DNA of 64,000 nucleotides from Providencia alcalifaciens (GCF_915403165.1 NZ_OU659204.1:2170001-2234000), one strand, 5' to 3'; numbered from the stretch's first letter, positions 21,224 through 30,727 are shown. Notes: generated by a model from the sequence alone, not told the origin. A program made the numbers and translations.

Positions 21224-21676
21224 TTACGATTTACCAATAAGTAACGACAGAATCCCGGCGGCGATCAATGGCCCAACAGGAACACCTCGGAATAAAGCAA
21301 CACCAATCACAGTACCCACCAATAACCCCGCCACCGTCGAAGGCTGACTTCCCATCAGTGCTACCCCCCGACTACCTAGCCAAGAAACCAATATACCAAT
21401 CACTATTGCCAATAATGATTTCCAATTCAAAAAGGAGCTTAATACATCATTCGCTGAGATTTTTCCGCTCGCAATAGGTGCCATGACACCTATCGTCAAA
21501 ATTAAAATCCCGATGGTTAGCCCATATTTTTCGACCCAAGGGAAGAAATTATTCAGCGGCGTGATCCGCACCACCAGCAAAAATAGCATGGCTAACGTCA
21601 CTGTCATGTTGTGGCTGATAATGCCTAATCCTGCCAATACCAGCAAAATGATCAGTGTAGGATCCACTTGGCTCAT
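21224..21676 (-). CDS. yeaL: YeaL-like UPF0756 (DUF441) membrane protein
   Basis: A 150-residue inner-membrane protein with four or five helices and the conserved stretches [16 protein letters not shown] and [21 protein letters not shown], matching E. coli YeaL. Function is unknown. An AGGGGA site precedes ATG 21676. It is first in a two-gene unit with tmcA, an arrangement not seen in E. coli. Confidence 0.9.
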   Translation of the reverse strand: MSQVDPTLIILLVLAGLGIISHNMTVTLAMLFLLVVRITPLNNFFPWVEKYGLTIGILILTIGVMAPIASGKISANDVLSSFLNWKSLLAIVIGILVSWLGSRGVALMGSQPSTVAGLLVGTVIGVALFRGVPVGPLIAAGILSLLIGKS

Positions 21677-22065
21677 AATTTTTCCCCTGTAAAATAAGTG
21701 TATTGCAGCAATACAGCGTCACCGCGTCAATTGAGTTAGTATGTTATTGATCTCGCGTTGAAGAGGCAAATCATCCTTCACCTTTAAACGCTATTTTCTG
21801 TAGTCTATCTGAAAAAAGTTTATCTTAGAAAATAGGATTCCCTTCATTCATGGAACCCTAATAAAACTTAAGTTAAATAATTAGAATATTCGATACTCCA
21901 TATTGTTTTTTCACCCACTATTCCGACCTTCTTGATCAATATTTTTTAAGATACAGAGTGTTTCACTAAAAAAAACCAAAAAAAATCTCTTTCCCAGACA
22001 GCAAGTTATCTATTCGTATAATAGATTGCCGTAATCTATAAACACGATTCACTAGGATCTCGGCT
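21677..22065. other. Intergenic region before the ECF operon
   Basis: The 389-base AT-rich gap separates divergent yeaL and the ECF operon. A TATAAT-like hexamer near 22017 could be the operon -10. I looked for a thiamine (TPP), cobalamin or riboflavin riboswitch pattern and saw none, so the leader does not reveal the transporter's substrate. Confidence 0.5.
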
Positions 22066-22491
22066 ATGTCTCACGATTTAACCACTTATTCAAACGCTCG
22101 CTTTATCGCACTGCGTCTACGCCCAGGGGAAGATGTCATTCTTACCTTACAAGAACAGGTCAAACATCATCAGTTGCAAGCCGCATTTATTGCTGGCTGC
22201 GTGGGAAGCTTGACCGATGTCGCCTTACGTTTTGCTGGGCAAGAAAACACCCATCTTACCTCTGGTAAGTTTGAAATTGTTTCACTGATAGGCACCCTTG
22301 ATGCTCAGGGTGAACATCTGCATTTGGCGATTTCCGATGAAAACGGACAAATGAGTGGTGGGCATATGATGCCGGGTTGTACCGTCAGAACCACCCTCGA
22401 ATTGATTATTGGCGAACTGGAAAATAAAACCTTTACCCGCGAGCCTTGCGCGCTCTCAGGATATGAGGAATTGGTCGTCACCTCTCGTTAA
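22066..22491 (+). CDS. PPC/DUF296 domain protein
   Basis: The 141 residues form a single PPC (DUF296) domain, with FIAGCVGSLTDVALRF and the His-rich motif GEHLHLAISDENGQMSGGHM. Plant AHL proteins use this fold with DNA-binding hooks, but here no hook is present and the bacterial function is unknown. AGGA precedes the ATG. It is first in the operon, 63 bases before the ECF substrate-binding gene, so it may sense or modify the transported compound; that is inference. Confidence 0.82.
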   Translation: MSHDLTTYSNARFIALRLRPGEDVILTLQEQVKHHQLQAAFIAGCVGSLTDVALRFAGQENTHLTSGKFEIVSLIGTLDAQGEHLHLAISDENGQMSGGHMMPGCTVRTTLELIIGELENKTFTREPCALSGYEELVVTSR

Positions 22492-22554
22492 CTTTCGTTT
22501 TATTTTGATTTTCATTCTGGCTTTAATTTACAACTTATTAGGGATATTTAATTC

Positions 22555-23136
22555 ATGGCAAACTCGTCAATAATCTCCAGCAGAACATTGGCTTTAATTG
22601 TTTTTTCCATTGCAATCAATATGGTGGTTGGGCAACTAAGTTCCATGTTAAAACTGCCTATCTTCCTTGATTCTATTGGCACTATCATCTGCGCACTGCT
22701 CGCAGGCCCTTGGGCTGCTATCTTCAGTGGCTTAGCGACTAACTTGCTTTGGGGGCTTTTAACTGGGCCTATCGCGGCAGCATTTGCCCCAGTGGCGATG
22801 ATGATCGGCTTAAGTGCTGGTTTGCTGGCGCGTGCTGGCGGTTTTCGTACCCTACCACGCGTTATTTTATCAGGTGTGGTGATCACTATCGCACTGATGA
22901 TTGTCGCCGTGCCTATTCGTACCTACTTATTTGCAGGTACCACCGGTAGCGGAGCAGACTTTTTTGTGGCTTATTTCCATGCTGTTGGTGAAAACTTATT
23001 AGAGTCTGTGGCTATCACCGTTTTAGGCGCTAATATTGCAGATAAGATAATTTCAGCTATTGTGGCTTGGTTGCTTGTCCGTCGTTTACCTGAGCGCGTT
23101 CAACGGACTTTCCCGAATATGGCTAAAGTGCGCTAG
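22555..23136 (+). CDS. ECF transporter S (substrate-binding) component
   Basis: A 193-residue membrane protein with about six helices. The segment LPIFLDSIGTIICALLAGPWAAIFSG is typical of S components for vitamins or related small molecules. No substrate can be named from the sequence. It is followed in order by its own T and two A components, so this is a dedicated (group I) ECF system rather than one sharing a common module. Confidence 0.8.
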   Translation: MANSSIISSRTLALIVFSIAINMVVGQLSSMLKLPIFLDSIGTIICALLAGPWAAIFSGLATNLLWGLLTGPIAAAFAPVAMMIGLSAGLLARAGGFRTLPRVILSGVVITIALMIVAVPIRTYLFAGTTGSGADFFVAYFHAVGENLLESVAITVLGANIADKIISAIVAWLLVRRLPERVQRTFPNMAKVR

Positions 23137-23144
23137 GGGTTAGA

Positions 23145-23849
23145 ATGCACCCTTTTACCTCGCTAACCTTATGGGGGTGGCTTAGCGCCACTACCCTTTT
23201 TTTACCTTTTGGGCTACCCCTAATCATCGTCGCTTGCAGTATTTTTTTGGCGGTTATTTTATGGCCAGCCGCCCGCTATCGCTGGAAATTTATTGTCTGG
23301 TTTATGGTACCGATGGCCGCAGGGCTTTGGTTGGTGCATGGTGGCTGGTTAAGCCAATTACTTTCTGGTACCCATCCTTCTGATATTCAGCAGCAAAAAG
23401 CCCTCGCATTATGGTTTAGGTTGCTAGCGATTATTAGTGCCTCTCAATTATGGCTACAATATGTGCCCACTGAGCGATTTATCCGGGCGCTATTTGCCAG
23501 TCGTCTCCCTGCCAGTTTTGCCTACGTGCTCGCCGGCCCTCTTTTACTTGTTGAACAACTTCGTCAGCAGCTTGCCACGATCCGTGAAGCTCAGCTTGCC
23601 CGAGGCGTGCCCTTAGACGGCCACTTTTGGCAACGATTAACCACGTTACCCGCCTTATTATTTCCCCTTGCGAGCCAAGCACTCAGTGAGCTAACCGTCC
23701 GCAGTGCTGCCCTAGATATGCGCGGTTTTCGTTACACTCGCCATCGCACCACATTGAATAAACCTACGGATAGCCGCCTTCAATATGCATTGCGTCTTGG
23801 CTTATTAGTGTTAATCGTGATTGAAGGAGTATTCACGCTATGTTGGTAA
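23145..23849 (+). CDS. ECF transporter T component
   Basis: The 234-residue membrane protein has several N-terminal helices and a cytoplasmic C-terminal region with coupling motifs AQLARGVPLDG and SAALDMRGF, the Ala-Arg-Gly-type helices that contact the ATPases. It begins 8 bases after the S gene. Its stop lies inside the start of the first ATPase gene (overlap of 10 bases). Confidence 0.85.
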   Translation: MHPFTSLTLWGWLSATTLFLPFGLPLIIVACSIFLAVILWPAARYRWKFIVWFMVPMAAGLWLVHGGWLSQLLSGTHPSDIQQQKALALWFRLLAIISASQLWLQYVPTERFIRALFASRLPASFAYVLAGPLLLVEQLRQQLATIREAQLARGVPLDGHFWQRLTTLPALLFPLASQALSELTVRSAALDMRGFRYTRHRTTLNKPTDSRLQYALRLGLLVLIVIEGVFTLCW

Positions 23850-24706
23850 ACATGACGGAAAATAGGGTGGTAAATCTACAGCAAATGACGTTTACACCTC
23901 AGGACAGCGAGAAACCTATCCTGTCAGGGATTAACCTAGCCCTATCACACGGAAATTGGCATTGTGTGTTAGGCGGAAATGGCAGCGGAAAAACCACATT
24001 AGCCCAACTGTTAGCGGGTTGGTTGCCTGATCAGTTAACTGGAAATATCACGGGTAATGGCATGATCCTTGCCCAACCATTAGGGGAGCAATCTTTAGTT
24101 GAACTCTCTATTGAGCGTCAACTCGTGCAACAATCTCCGCAGTTGCAACTCTCTGGCTGTACGTTTACCGTTGAGCAAGAAGTGGCTTTTGGCCCCGAAA
24201 ATTTAGGGCTTCCACCCGAAGAAATCACTCAACGGATTGAACAAGCTCTTGAGTTAACGTTCAGCCAAAATTTACGCATTCGTCACCCGGCAACACTCTC
24301 TGGCGGGGAAGCTCAGCGCGTTGTATTGGCGAGTGCGCTTGCTATGCAACCACGATTATTACTATTGGATGAAGCCTTTAGCCGATTAACTCCCGCAGCC
24401 ACACATCGATTACTCGCTCAGTTAAAAAATTACAGTGAACAAACCGGCTGTTGTGTGATCCTGTTCGAACGGCATTTACTGCCAGCGCTGCATTTTTGCG
24501 ATGATTTTTCGTTACTTGAACAAGGTATTATTACTGCTCAAGGGGATATTAACGCCATATTTTTACCTGCGCAGCAGACAATCAATATGCCCGATGCGTG
24601 GCGTGTTGTCGGGAAATTAATGGAACGTGGCAGTTGGCACTCCCCAGTGCCTCGCAATGAACAACAACTGATTCAAGGTATTGAGGCGAGTTATGCTGCA
24701 AATTAA
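23840..24706 (+). CDS. ECF transporter ATPase (EcfA-type)
   Basis: The 288-residue ABC ATPase has Walker A GGNGSGKTT, a Q-loop, the characteristic EVAFGPENLGL region of ECF ATPases, signature LSGGEAQR and Walker B LLLLDEAF. GGAG precedes ATG 23840; a second in-frame ATG at 23852 has no site. It pairs with the next gene to form the heterodimer that powers uptake through the T and S components. Confidence 0.9.
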   Translation: MLVNMTENRVVNLQQMTFTPQDSEKPILSGINLALSHGNWHCVLGGNGSGKTTLAQLLAGWLPDQLTGNITGNGMILAQPLGEQSLVELSIERQLVQQSPQLQLSGCTFTVEQEVAFGPENLGLPPEEITQRIEQALELTFSQNLRIRHPATLSGGEAQRVVLASALAMQPRLLLLDEAFSRLTPAATHRLLAQLKNYSEQTGCCVILFERHLLPALHFCDDFSLLEQGIITAQGDINAIFLPAQQTINMPDAWRVVGKLMERGSWHSPVPRNEQQLIQGIEASYAAN

Positions 24707-25493
24707 TCAATTAAGCTTTCAATACACCCCTAAAACAGCACATGCCATTGAAGATCTCACACTGACACTGCACGCAGGAGAATGGGTGGCATTGGTGGGT
24801 GATAATGGCGCGGGAAAATCCACCTTATTGCGTTTAATGACCGGTTTATTGCCGCCTTCGCATGGGGAAGTCAATTTTAATCAACAACCTATCAGTGAAT
24901 TGAAAGCAGCAAAACGTGCCCAACAGATTGGGATTTTATTCCAAGAGGCTGAAAAACAGATTTTTCACAGCACGGTGAAAGATGAGATTATGTTTGGATT
25001 ACGCCGCCAAAAATTTTCCTCATCAGATATCGCTGAAAAATTAGAGCGAGCTTTAACACTTTGCCATTTAACTGATGTTGCAGATAAACATCCGCTTGAT
25101 TTACATTCAGCCCAGCGGCGAATGGTCGCTGTGGCCTGTTTAACCGCTGTTCAGCCTAAATTACTGCTGTTAGATGAGCCAAGCCGAGATTTCGATACAC
25201 TGTGGTTAGGGTATTTTGAGCAATGGCTCGATTATCAAAAACAATTGGGTACTACGGTTGTCACGATCAGCCATGATTTGGATTTTGCGGCTCGGCATTT
25301 TGCTCGCGCGCTACATTTATCTCAAGGTCGCTTAGTGGCTGATGGTAATATTGAGACGGTATTACGCCACCCTGAGTTACAGCCTGATTCTGTTTTGCCA
25401 TCCCCTACTTTGCATTCACTTAGCCATCAATTGAACCTTCCTATCGAAAACCAAGCTGAGCGTTGGGTTCAGCAATTTTTGGTACAGTCATGA
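24693..25493 (+). CDS. ECF transporter ATPase (EcfA'-type), degenerate signature
   Basis: The 266-residue ABC ATPase has Walker A GDNGAGKST, Q-loop LFQEAEKQIF, Walker B LLLLDEPS and the H-loop TISHD. Its ABC signature reads LHSAQRR instead of LSGGQ, so one composite ATP site may be impaired. The ATG at 24693 (MLQINQLSFQY) follows GAGG and overlaps the stop of the preceding ATPase; an upstream TTG is not needed. It is the last gene of the operon. Confidence 0.88.
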   Translation: MLQINQLSFQYTPKTAHAIEDLTLTLHAGEWVALVGDNGAGKSTLLRLMTGLLPPSHGEVNFNQQPISELKAAKRAQQIGILFQEAEKQIFHSTVKDEIMFGLRRQKFSSSDIAEKLERALTLCHLTDVADKHPLDLHSAQRRMVAVACLTAVQPKLLLLDEPSRDFDTLWLGYFEQWLDYQKQLGTTVVTISHDLDFAARHFARALHLSQGRLVADGNIETVLRHPELQPDSVLPSPTLHSLSHQLNLPIENQAERWVQQFLVQS

Positions 25494-25503
25494 TTTGAAG
25501 ACA

Positions 25504-25533
25504 AAAAAATAGCCTGCGGTTGGCAGGCTATCA
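25504..25533 (-). terminator. Terminator between the ECF operon and purC
   Basis: ATAGCCTGC and GCAGGCTAT form a perfect 9-base stem around a six-base loop. Read on the minus strand it is followed by TTTTTTT, so it is a strong terminator for purC, and it may also stop the convergent ECF transcript. Confidence 0.85.
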
Positions 25534-25561
25534 TTCTTCATATTAGTGAAGTTTTAGAAAC

Positions 25562-26275
25562 TTAATCGAGTTTAACGCCGATACGACGAGCGACTTCTTC
25601 GTAAGCTTCAATCAAGCCACCAAGGCTTTGACGAAAACGGTCTTTGTCCATTTTGTTCAGGGTTTCTTTATCCCACAAACGGCTACCGTCTGGAGAGAAT
25701 TCATCACCCAGCACAACTTCACCGTTGAATAAACCGAACTCCAATTTAAAGTCGACTAAGATCAAACCTGCATCCGCAAAAATCTTGCTTAAAACATCGT
25801 TCGCTTTGTAGCTCAGTTCGCGCATTTTCGCTAAGTTTTCTTTGCTCACCCAACCAAACGTTTCGCAGTAAGACTCGTTCACCATTGGGTCATGTTTAGC
25901 GTCATCTTTCAGGAATAAGTCGAACAGAGGCGGGTTTAAAATCATCCCTTCTTCAACCCCAAGGCGCTTAACCAGAGAGCCTGCCGCACGGTTACGGATA
26001 ACGCATTCAACCGGCACCATATCCAGTTTTTTAACCAATGCTTCAGTGTCAGATAATAAGGCTTCCATCTGTGTAGGAATGCCTGCTTCTTGCAACTTAG
26101 TCATGATGAAATGGTTAAATTTGTTATTAACCATTCCCTTACGGTCAAACTGTTCGATACGCTCGCCATCGAGTGCTGATGTATCATTACGGAACTCCAG
26201 AACTAATAAATCTGGATCCTCTGTGGTATAGACCGTTTTTGCCTTGCCACGATACAACTCAGCTTTCTTTTGCAT
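25562..26275 (-). CDS. purC: Phosphoribosylaminoimidazole-succinocarboxamide synthase
   Basis: Joins CAIR with aspartate using ATP to make SAICAR in purine synthesis. The 237 residues equal E. coli PurC. Visible family motifs are [10 protein letters not shown], the [13 protein letters not shown]/Mg region, [17 protein letters not shown] and LVDFKLEFG. The start at 26275 has GGAG upstream; the longer open frame is not conserved. A PurR-type operator lies at 26496-26511. Confidence 0.97.
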   Translation of the reverse strand: MQKKAELYRGKAKTVYTTEDPDLLVLEFRNDTSALDGERIEQFDRKGMVNNKFNHFIMTKLQEAGIPTQMEALLSDTEALVKKLDMVPVECVIRNRAAGSLVKRLGVEEGMILNPPLFDLFLKDDAKHDPMVNESYCETFGWVSKENLAKMRELSYKANDVLSKIFADAGLILVDFKLEFGLFNGEVVLGDEFSPDGSRLWDKETLNKMDKDRFRQSLGGLIEAYEEVARRIGVKLD

Positions 26276-26584
26276 CTTAAACACTCCAGGGATGTGATTA
26301 CACTCAATAGAAATCAACCTGCACAGCAGATTCAGATAAGTAACAGTAGAATAGATCGCTAAAAATAGCGGGTTCATTGTTAATTTTCTGCTCTGATTCA
26401 GTCAGTTACCCCAAAAACATTGATACAGCGCTAACTAACTGATATTCAATATTTTATGATTAACTGCTAATTATGATAATAAAATTCTCTCGCATACGCA
26501 AACGATTACTTAGCTGCAAATACTGATTTTTTGTCCATTTGTTTCACTGAGAATTTTATGATGGATAGGTGCGCAGGTGGGTAG
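26276..26584. other. purC leader and promoter region
   Basis: The 309-base gap between the unidentified gene and purC is AT-rich and holds no coding frame. It contains the PurR-type site and should contain the purC promoter. The distance from operator to start codon is about 220 bases, long for purC. Confidence 0.6.
26496..26511. promoter_or_regulatory. Candidate PurR operator upstream of purC
   Basis: ACGCAAACGATTACTT matches 13 of 16 positions of the PurR operator, with the left half ACGCAAACG perfect. Hypoxanthine- or guanine-bound PurR is the known repressor of purC in enterobacteria. Confidence 0.65.
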
Positions 26585-27262
26585 TTAAATTAATGGATGT
26601 TTGCTGATAACAATCAGTTTGTGGGTATATACGTCGATATCTCTACCCCAAAGTTGATTAATCCACTGGCTAAAGAATTCAGACTCAGTATGGATTTGTG
26701 TTAGTGGTCTGTCTTCGTGCGTGCCATCGGAAGCATAAATATAATAGCCTTGATAAAATGCCCAAGAAATCATGATTTCCCAGAAGCGTTGCCCATCACG
26801 AGTATGCTCTTCATCCGTTACCATGATGCTATGGTTGTCGAGCAAATGAATGAAAAATATTCGAGGTAAATCTCCAATATTATTCCGGTGTAGATGGGAT
26901 ATAGTGCGCCAAACTTTAATTTGTGTACCCGTAGTTTCACCAAAGATAATATCCGTACGGAATCTCAGCTCCAGCAAGTAAACTGTTTCTGGTATTCCCT
27001 CCATCGCTAATAATCGATATTGTTCTTTTTTGAGTGATTTAACTAACCGGTATCCTTTGGGGATAACATAGCCGGGTAAATCAAAGTCCACAATTCCGTC
27101 TCGAATAAAGCTTTCCGTATGGCTCTGGTTATTTGCGGTACTGCGTAATTTATAATTAAATTCAGCCCCTGATATTTGTCTTGGCATCGAAGTACTATCA
27201 CTCTTGGTCGTTGGTTTAGATGCGTTATTATCCACGACTTTTCCCTCACTGTTAGCCTTCAT
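26585..27262 (-). CDS. Unidentified 225-residue protein between bamC and purC
   Basis: No family is recognised. The first 35 residues are polar and low-complexity (many Ser, Asn, Lys, Thr). The remainder looks like one soluble alpha/beta domain rich in aromatic residues (WEIMISWAFYQGYYIYASDG) with no signal peptide or membrane helix. The start codon region has only a weak ribosome site; a later ATG (MPRQISGAEF, residue 27) is an alternative. In E. coli bamC and purC are neighbours without this gene. Its own promoter probably lies in 27263-27356, after the bamC terminator. Confidence 0.7.
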   Translation of the reverse strand: MKANSEGKVVDNNASKPTTKSDSTSMPRQISGAEFNYKLRSTANNQSHTESFIRDGIVDFDLPGYVIPKGYRLVKSLKKEQYRLLAMEGIPETVYLLELRFRTDIIFGETTGTQIKVWRTISHLHRNNIGDLPRIFFIHLLDNHSIMVTDEEHTRDGQRFWEIMISWAFYQGYYIYASDGTHEDRPLTQIHTESEFFSQWINQLWGRDIDVYTHKLIVISKHPLI

Positions 27263-27356
27263 TGACTGAAGTATATCCGAAAAATAGCCTCTAATACATT
27301 CACCGTTAGAGTGACTATTAAGCGGTTTTATTACGTTTACATCACGTTTTTACCTG

Positions 27357-27387
27357 AAAAAAACGCCATCCCATAGGACGGCGTTTT
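27357..27387 (-). terminator. Terminator after bamC
   Basis: AACGCC-A-TCC pairs with GGA-C-GGCGTT around a short loop, flanked by A and T runs. On the minus strand the stem is followed by a T run. It separates dapA-bamC from the unidentified gene downstream. Confidence 0.75.
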
Positions 27388-27421
27388 CACTTGATAGAAC
27401 AAATAAGTTAGCTAACTAAAC

Positions 27422-28474
27422 TTATTTTTTAGTCGGTGCTTTACTGAAAGCGGCTTTCAGTGCGGCGACCATTTCATCATTCTGTTTCTGAGTTAATGGT
27501 ACGCCTTTGGTGTTGATAAACTGTAGGCTACTACGGTTATTCAAATCACCCACTTGGACTTTATAGTCATCTTCAGGTACCGATGGGTCATCAATACCCA
27601 GCGCTTGCCACTCAGAGCTGCTCAAGCCTTTGTAAGTCACCATGACGGAACCTGCTGAACGGCTACGATCACCCACTTTCATGCCAACGCTTTCTAATGC
27701 GTGAGGTAAACGCTCCCAAACCGCATCGTACGGCGCACGAACGATAACCACTGGTAAGCCAGTGTCATTGCTGCCTGTTTGAACATCAATGATGCCATAG
27801 GCGCTTTGCAGGCTATTTTTGCTTGAAGTATCACGCAGGGTGTACAGAGCATCGGTTAAATCGTTTAATAACAGTTTGTTATAACGTTGGATTTCCGCTG
27901 CATCTGTCACTGTTTCATCACCTTGGCGTAAGCCTAAGTTAGTCACTGTTAACGCAATCATGCCATTTTCTGGCTGAACCGTGACTTTATGACGGCTCTC
28001 TAATGGGACGTTTTCGTCTGCACGATCCCATTTAATCCAGTCAGTTTCGATAGAGCGAGAACCATCGTTCTTCGTAGAGACTGGGATACCACGCTGTTCT
28101 AAAATCATGGTTACTTGCGACCATAACGCATTATTTTCAGGAGTATTATCTAGCAACAAACGGCTGGCTTCTGCGCTGTTTTCAGTGCGTGAACCCGCTA
28201 ATTGTGAAATCGTCAGTACTGGTGGGCGAATATCTAACGCTTTCCCAACCGCCCCTGTTGAGGTGGTTTTAGGAATATCATATTCACCATTAGTTGCTGG
28301 TAAAGTGATCCCCTGCGGCGCGCTTAGCACTTTCAATGGCGCAGCATTAAGATATTCCTCATCACCACTGACCTGACGTTTATAGCGCTGATCGCTGGAG
28401 CAGGCTGCCAGTAACACGACAAGTGACAGGCCAGCAACCTTCATAACCTTCGATTTTTGCAATAATGTTGCCAT
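27422..28474 (-). CDS. bamC: Outer-membrane assembly lipoprotein BamC
   Basis: A lipoprotein of the BAM complex that inserts beta-barrel proteins into the outer membrane. The 350 residues (344 in E. coli) start with a signal sequence ending in the lipobox LLAAC, with Cys25 as the acylation site. The N-terminal loop that contacts BamD (SSDQRYKRQVSGDEEYL) is conserved, followed by two helix-grip domains; GVPLTQKQNDEMV lies near the end. An AGGGAA site precedes the ATG. It is 16 bases after dapA, the same pair as in E. coli. Confidence 0.95.
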   Translation of the reverse strand: MATLLQKSKVMKVAGLSLVVLLAACSSDQRYKRQVSGDEEYLNAAPLKVLSAPQGITLPATNGEYDIPKTTSTGAVGKALDIRPPVLTISQLAGSRTENSAEASRLLLDNTPENNALWSQVTMILEQRGIPVSTKNDGSRSIETDWIKWDRADENVPLESRHKVTVQPENGMIALTVTNLGLRQGDETVTDAAEIQRYNKLLLNDLTDALYTLRDTSSKNSLQSAYGIIDVQTGSNDTGLPVVIVRAPYDAVWERLPHALESVGMKVGDRSRSAGSVMVTYKGLSSSEWQALGIDDPSVPEDDYKVQVGDLNNRSSLQFINTKGVPLTQKQNDEMVAALKAAFSKAPTKK

Positions 28475-28490
28475 TAAAATTCCCTAAATT

Positions 28491-29399
28491 TTACAGTAAA
28501 CCCGCGAGTTTCAAGGCATCTTCAACCTTTTGCTGTCCAGATACAGTTAACGGTGTCATTGGTAACCGTAATGTATCATCCGCAATAAGACCTAAACGAT
28601 GACAAGCCCATTTCGCAGGGATTGGATTCGGCTCAACAAATAACTGATGATGAAGTCCCATCAGCTGTTTATTCAATTCACGGGCCTCAGTATATTTGCC
28701 CGCAAGCGCTAAGTCACACATTTTTACCATCTGCGCAGCCGCGACGTTGGACGTGACCGAAATGACGCCCTTTCCACCGAGTTGCATGAAATCAAGTGCA
28801 GTCGCATCATCGCCAGAAAGCAGAACAAAATGGTCATCAACCAACTCTTTGATTTGATGAACCCGTGCTAAGTTCCCTGTGGCTTCTTTAATTGCCACAA
28901 TATTCGCCAATTTCGCCAAGCGGCCCACAGTTTCAGGTAATAAATCACATCCAGTGCGCGATGGTACATTATAGAGAACTTGTGGCAAGCTGGTGTTTTC
29001 TGAGATTGCTTTAAAATGCTGATATAAGCCTTCTTGTGACGGTCTATTATAATAAGGCGTTACTGTTAGGCACGCAACTACACCACTGTTTTCAAACTCA
29101 TTTGTTAGTGAAATCGCTTCTGCGGTCGCATTTGCACCTGTTCCCGCAATAATTGGGATACGTCCATCTGCTAGCTCAAGCGTCGCTTTCACTACATCAA
29201 CATGCTCTTTATGGTTTAATGTTGCTGATTCCCCCGTTGTTCCCACTGACACAATCGCAGAGGTTTTATTTGCGACATGGTAATCCACCAGCTGTTTCAA
29301 GCTTTTTCTATCAACGTTACCCGCTGAATCCATTGGTGTGATCACAGCAACAATACTGCCTTGTAAAAAGTCTTTGTAGTTTACGTTTTGATTAGCCAT
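28491..29399 (-). CDS. dapA: 4-hydroxy-tetrahydrodipicolinate synthase
   Basis: Condenses pyruvate with aspartate semialdehyde, the first committed step to diaminopimelate and lysine. The 302 residues are about ten longer at the N-terminus than E. coli DapA (292). Conserved motifs are [17 protein letters not shown] with the catalytic Tyr, the Schiff-base Lys in IKEATGN (about 171), and [11 protein letters not shown] 29399 has AGGGGG upstream and is preferred to the upstream ATG at 29429. It is divergent from gcvR. Confidence 0.96.
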   Translation of the reverse strand: MANQNVNYKDFLQGSIVAVITPMDSAGNVDRKSLKQLVDYHVANKTSAIVSVGTTGESATLNHKEHVDVVKATLELADGRIPIIAGTGANATAEAISLTNEFENSGVVACLTVTPYYNRPSQEGLYQHFKAISENTSLPQVLYNVPSRTGCDLLPETVGRLAKLANIVAIKEATGNLARVHQIKELVDDHFVLLSGDDATALDFMQLGGKGVISVTSNVAAAQMVKMCDLALAGKYTEARELNKQLMGLHHQLFVEPNPIPAKWACHRLGLIADDTLRLPMTPLTVSGQQKVEDALKLAGLL

Positions 29400-29647
29400 C
29401 GCAATGCCCCCTAAATAGTGAGTTTCCATGTTACGTTTTCATTTCACAGAAGAAAACCACCCAAACGCAAGATTTTAATGAATTTTGTTAATGCCGATGA
29501 CATTAACTTAAATAGAAGTAATAATTCAGCCATATTTGTCGCAAGAGTGAATCGCCCCACTTGGCAGATTCACAATTTTATGGTTTCCTTACCACCATCC
29601 TGAGTCAATATCATTGACCTAAATTTAGTCAAAATAAGGAAGATACT

Positions 29648-30205
29648 TTGCCTAAGACTGAACCGCAATTTCTTGTTATTACTGCGCTGGGAACAGATCG
29701 TCCGGGCATTGTGAATACAATGACACGCCTTGTCAGTGAATGTGATTGTAATATTGAGGATAGTCGACTCGCTATGTTTGGCGAGGAATTTACTTTTATA
29801 ATGATGTTATCCGGCAGTTGGAATGCTATCACGCTTCTAGAGGCGATTTTACCGACTAAAGGGGCAGAGTTAGATTTGCTGATTGTGATGAAACGCACGC
29901 ATAGCGTACAAAAAACCTACTATCCGTCTACTGTAACCGTGAATGTGATGGTGGACGATGCGCCGCGTATTATTGAACAATTTACCAATTTGTTTACCAC
30001 TCAACAGTGCAACATCGCAGAATTGATTTCTAAAACACAGCCTGCAAATGATACACAACCGGCCCAATTGGAAATTCAAATTACAGCCCATGACCCACTG
30101 GATGATAATGGCATAATTATAAAGAATAAATTTCAACAACTATGTACAATGCTAAATGCCAAAGGCAACATCAGTATTGTTAACAACCCCAAAATGCAGA
30201 GTTAA
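29648..30205 (+). CDS. gcvR: Glycine cleavage system transcriptional repressor GcvR
   Basis: Cytoplasmic protein that binds GcvA and blocks activation of the gcv operon when glycine is low. The 185 residues contain two ACT domains (about 8-80 and 94-170), with LVITALGTDRPGIVN and CNIEDSRLAMFGEEFTF conserved. The only start in frame is TTG 29648, preceded by AAGGA; the frame is closed by a stop at 29615-29617 with no ATG or GTG between. The TTG start gives the same N-terminal length as E. coli. It is followed by bcp after 14 bases. Confidence 0.93.
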   Translation: MPKTEPQFLVITALGTDRPGIVNTMTRLVSECDCNIEDSRLAMFGEEFTFIMMLSGSWNAITLLEAILPTKGAELDLLIVMKRTHSVQKTYYPSTVTVNVMVDDAPRIIEQFTNLFTTQQCNIAELISKTQPANDTQPAQLEIQITAHDPLDDNGIIIKNKFQQLCTMLNAKGNISIVNNPKMQS

Positions 30206-30219
30206 CGGAGATATATGTA

Positions 30220-30690
30220 ATGAACCCATTGAAAGCCGGTGATAAGGCACCTCAATTTAGCCTTCCTGACCAAGATGGTGAAATCATCAATCTTTCTGAT
30301 TTCCAGGGTCAACGCGTATTAGTTTACTTTTATCCTAAAGCGATGACACCAGGCTGTACAGTTCAAGCATGTGGACTGCGTGATGAGATGGATACACTAA
30401 AAGCAAAAGGTGTCGAAGTTTTAGGTATTAGTACAGACAAACCAGAAAAATTGGCTCGTTTCGCTGAAAAAGAGTTATTAAACTTCACACTGTTATCCGA
30501 TGAAGATCATCAAATTTGTGAACAATTTGGTGTGTGGGGTGAAAAACAATTTATGGGTAAAACTTATGACGGTATCCACCGCATTAGTTTCCTTGTCGAT
30601 GCAAATGGCACCATCGAGCACGTATTTGACGATTTTAAAACCAGTAACCACCACGAAATCGTATTAGCATATATCAACGCTCACGCCTAA
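30220..30690 (+). CDS. bcp: Thioredoxin-dependent thiol peroxidase (Bcp)
   Basis: A peroxiredoxin that reduces hydroperoxides with thioredoxin as electron donor. The 156 residues equal E. coli Bcp. The peroxidatic Cys46 is in TPGCTVQACG, and Cys51 is the likely resolving cysteine. GGAG precedes the ATG. Order gcvR-bcp is as in E. coli. Confidence 0.95.
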   Translation: MNPLKAGDKAPQFSLPDQDGEIINLSDFQGQRVLVYFYPKAMTPGCTVQACGLRDEMDTLKAKGVEVLGISTDKPEKLARFAEKELLNFTLLSDEDHQICEQFGVWGEKQFMGKTYDGIHRISFLVDANGTIEHVFDDFKTSNHHEIVLAYINAHA

Positions 30691-30696
30691 TTACTC

Positions 30697-30727
30697 AAAA
30701 GGGTTGCTAATTTAGCAACCCTTTTTC
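30697..30727 (+). terminator. Terminator after bcp
   Basis: AAAGGGTTGCTAA and TTAGCAACCCTTTTT form a perfect stem with a two-base gap and terminal T run. Because the flanks are A and T runs it should work for both bcp and convergent perM. Confidence 0.9.

Noticed and set aside
21677-22065. Riboswitch upstream of the ECF operon
   Set aside because: No TPP, cobalamin or FMN core sequences could be seen.
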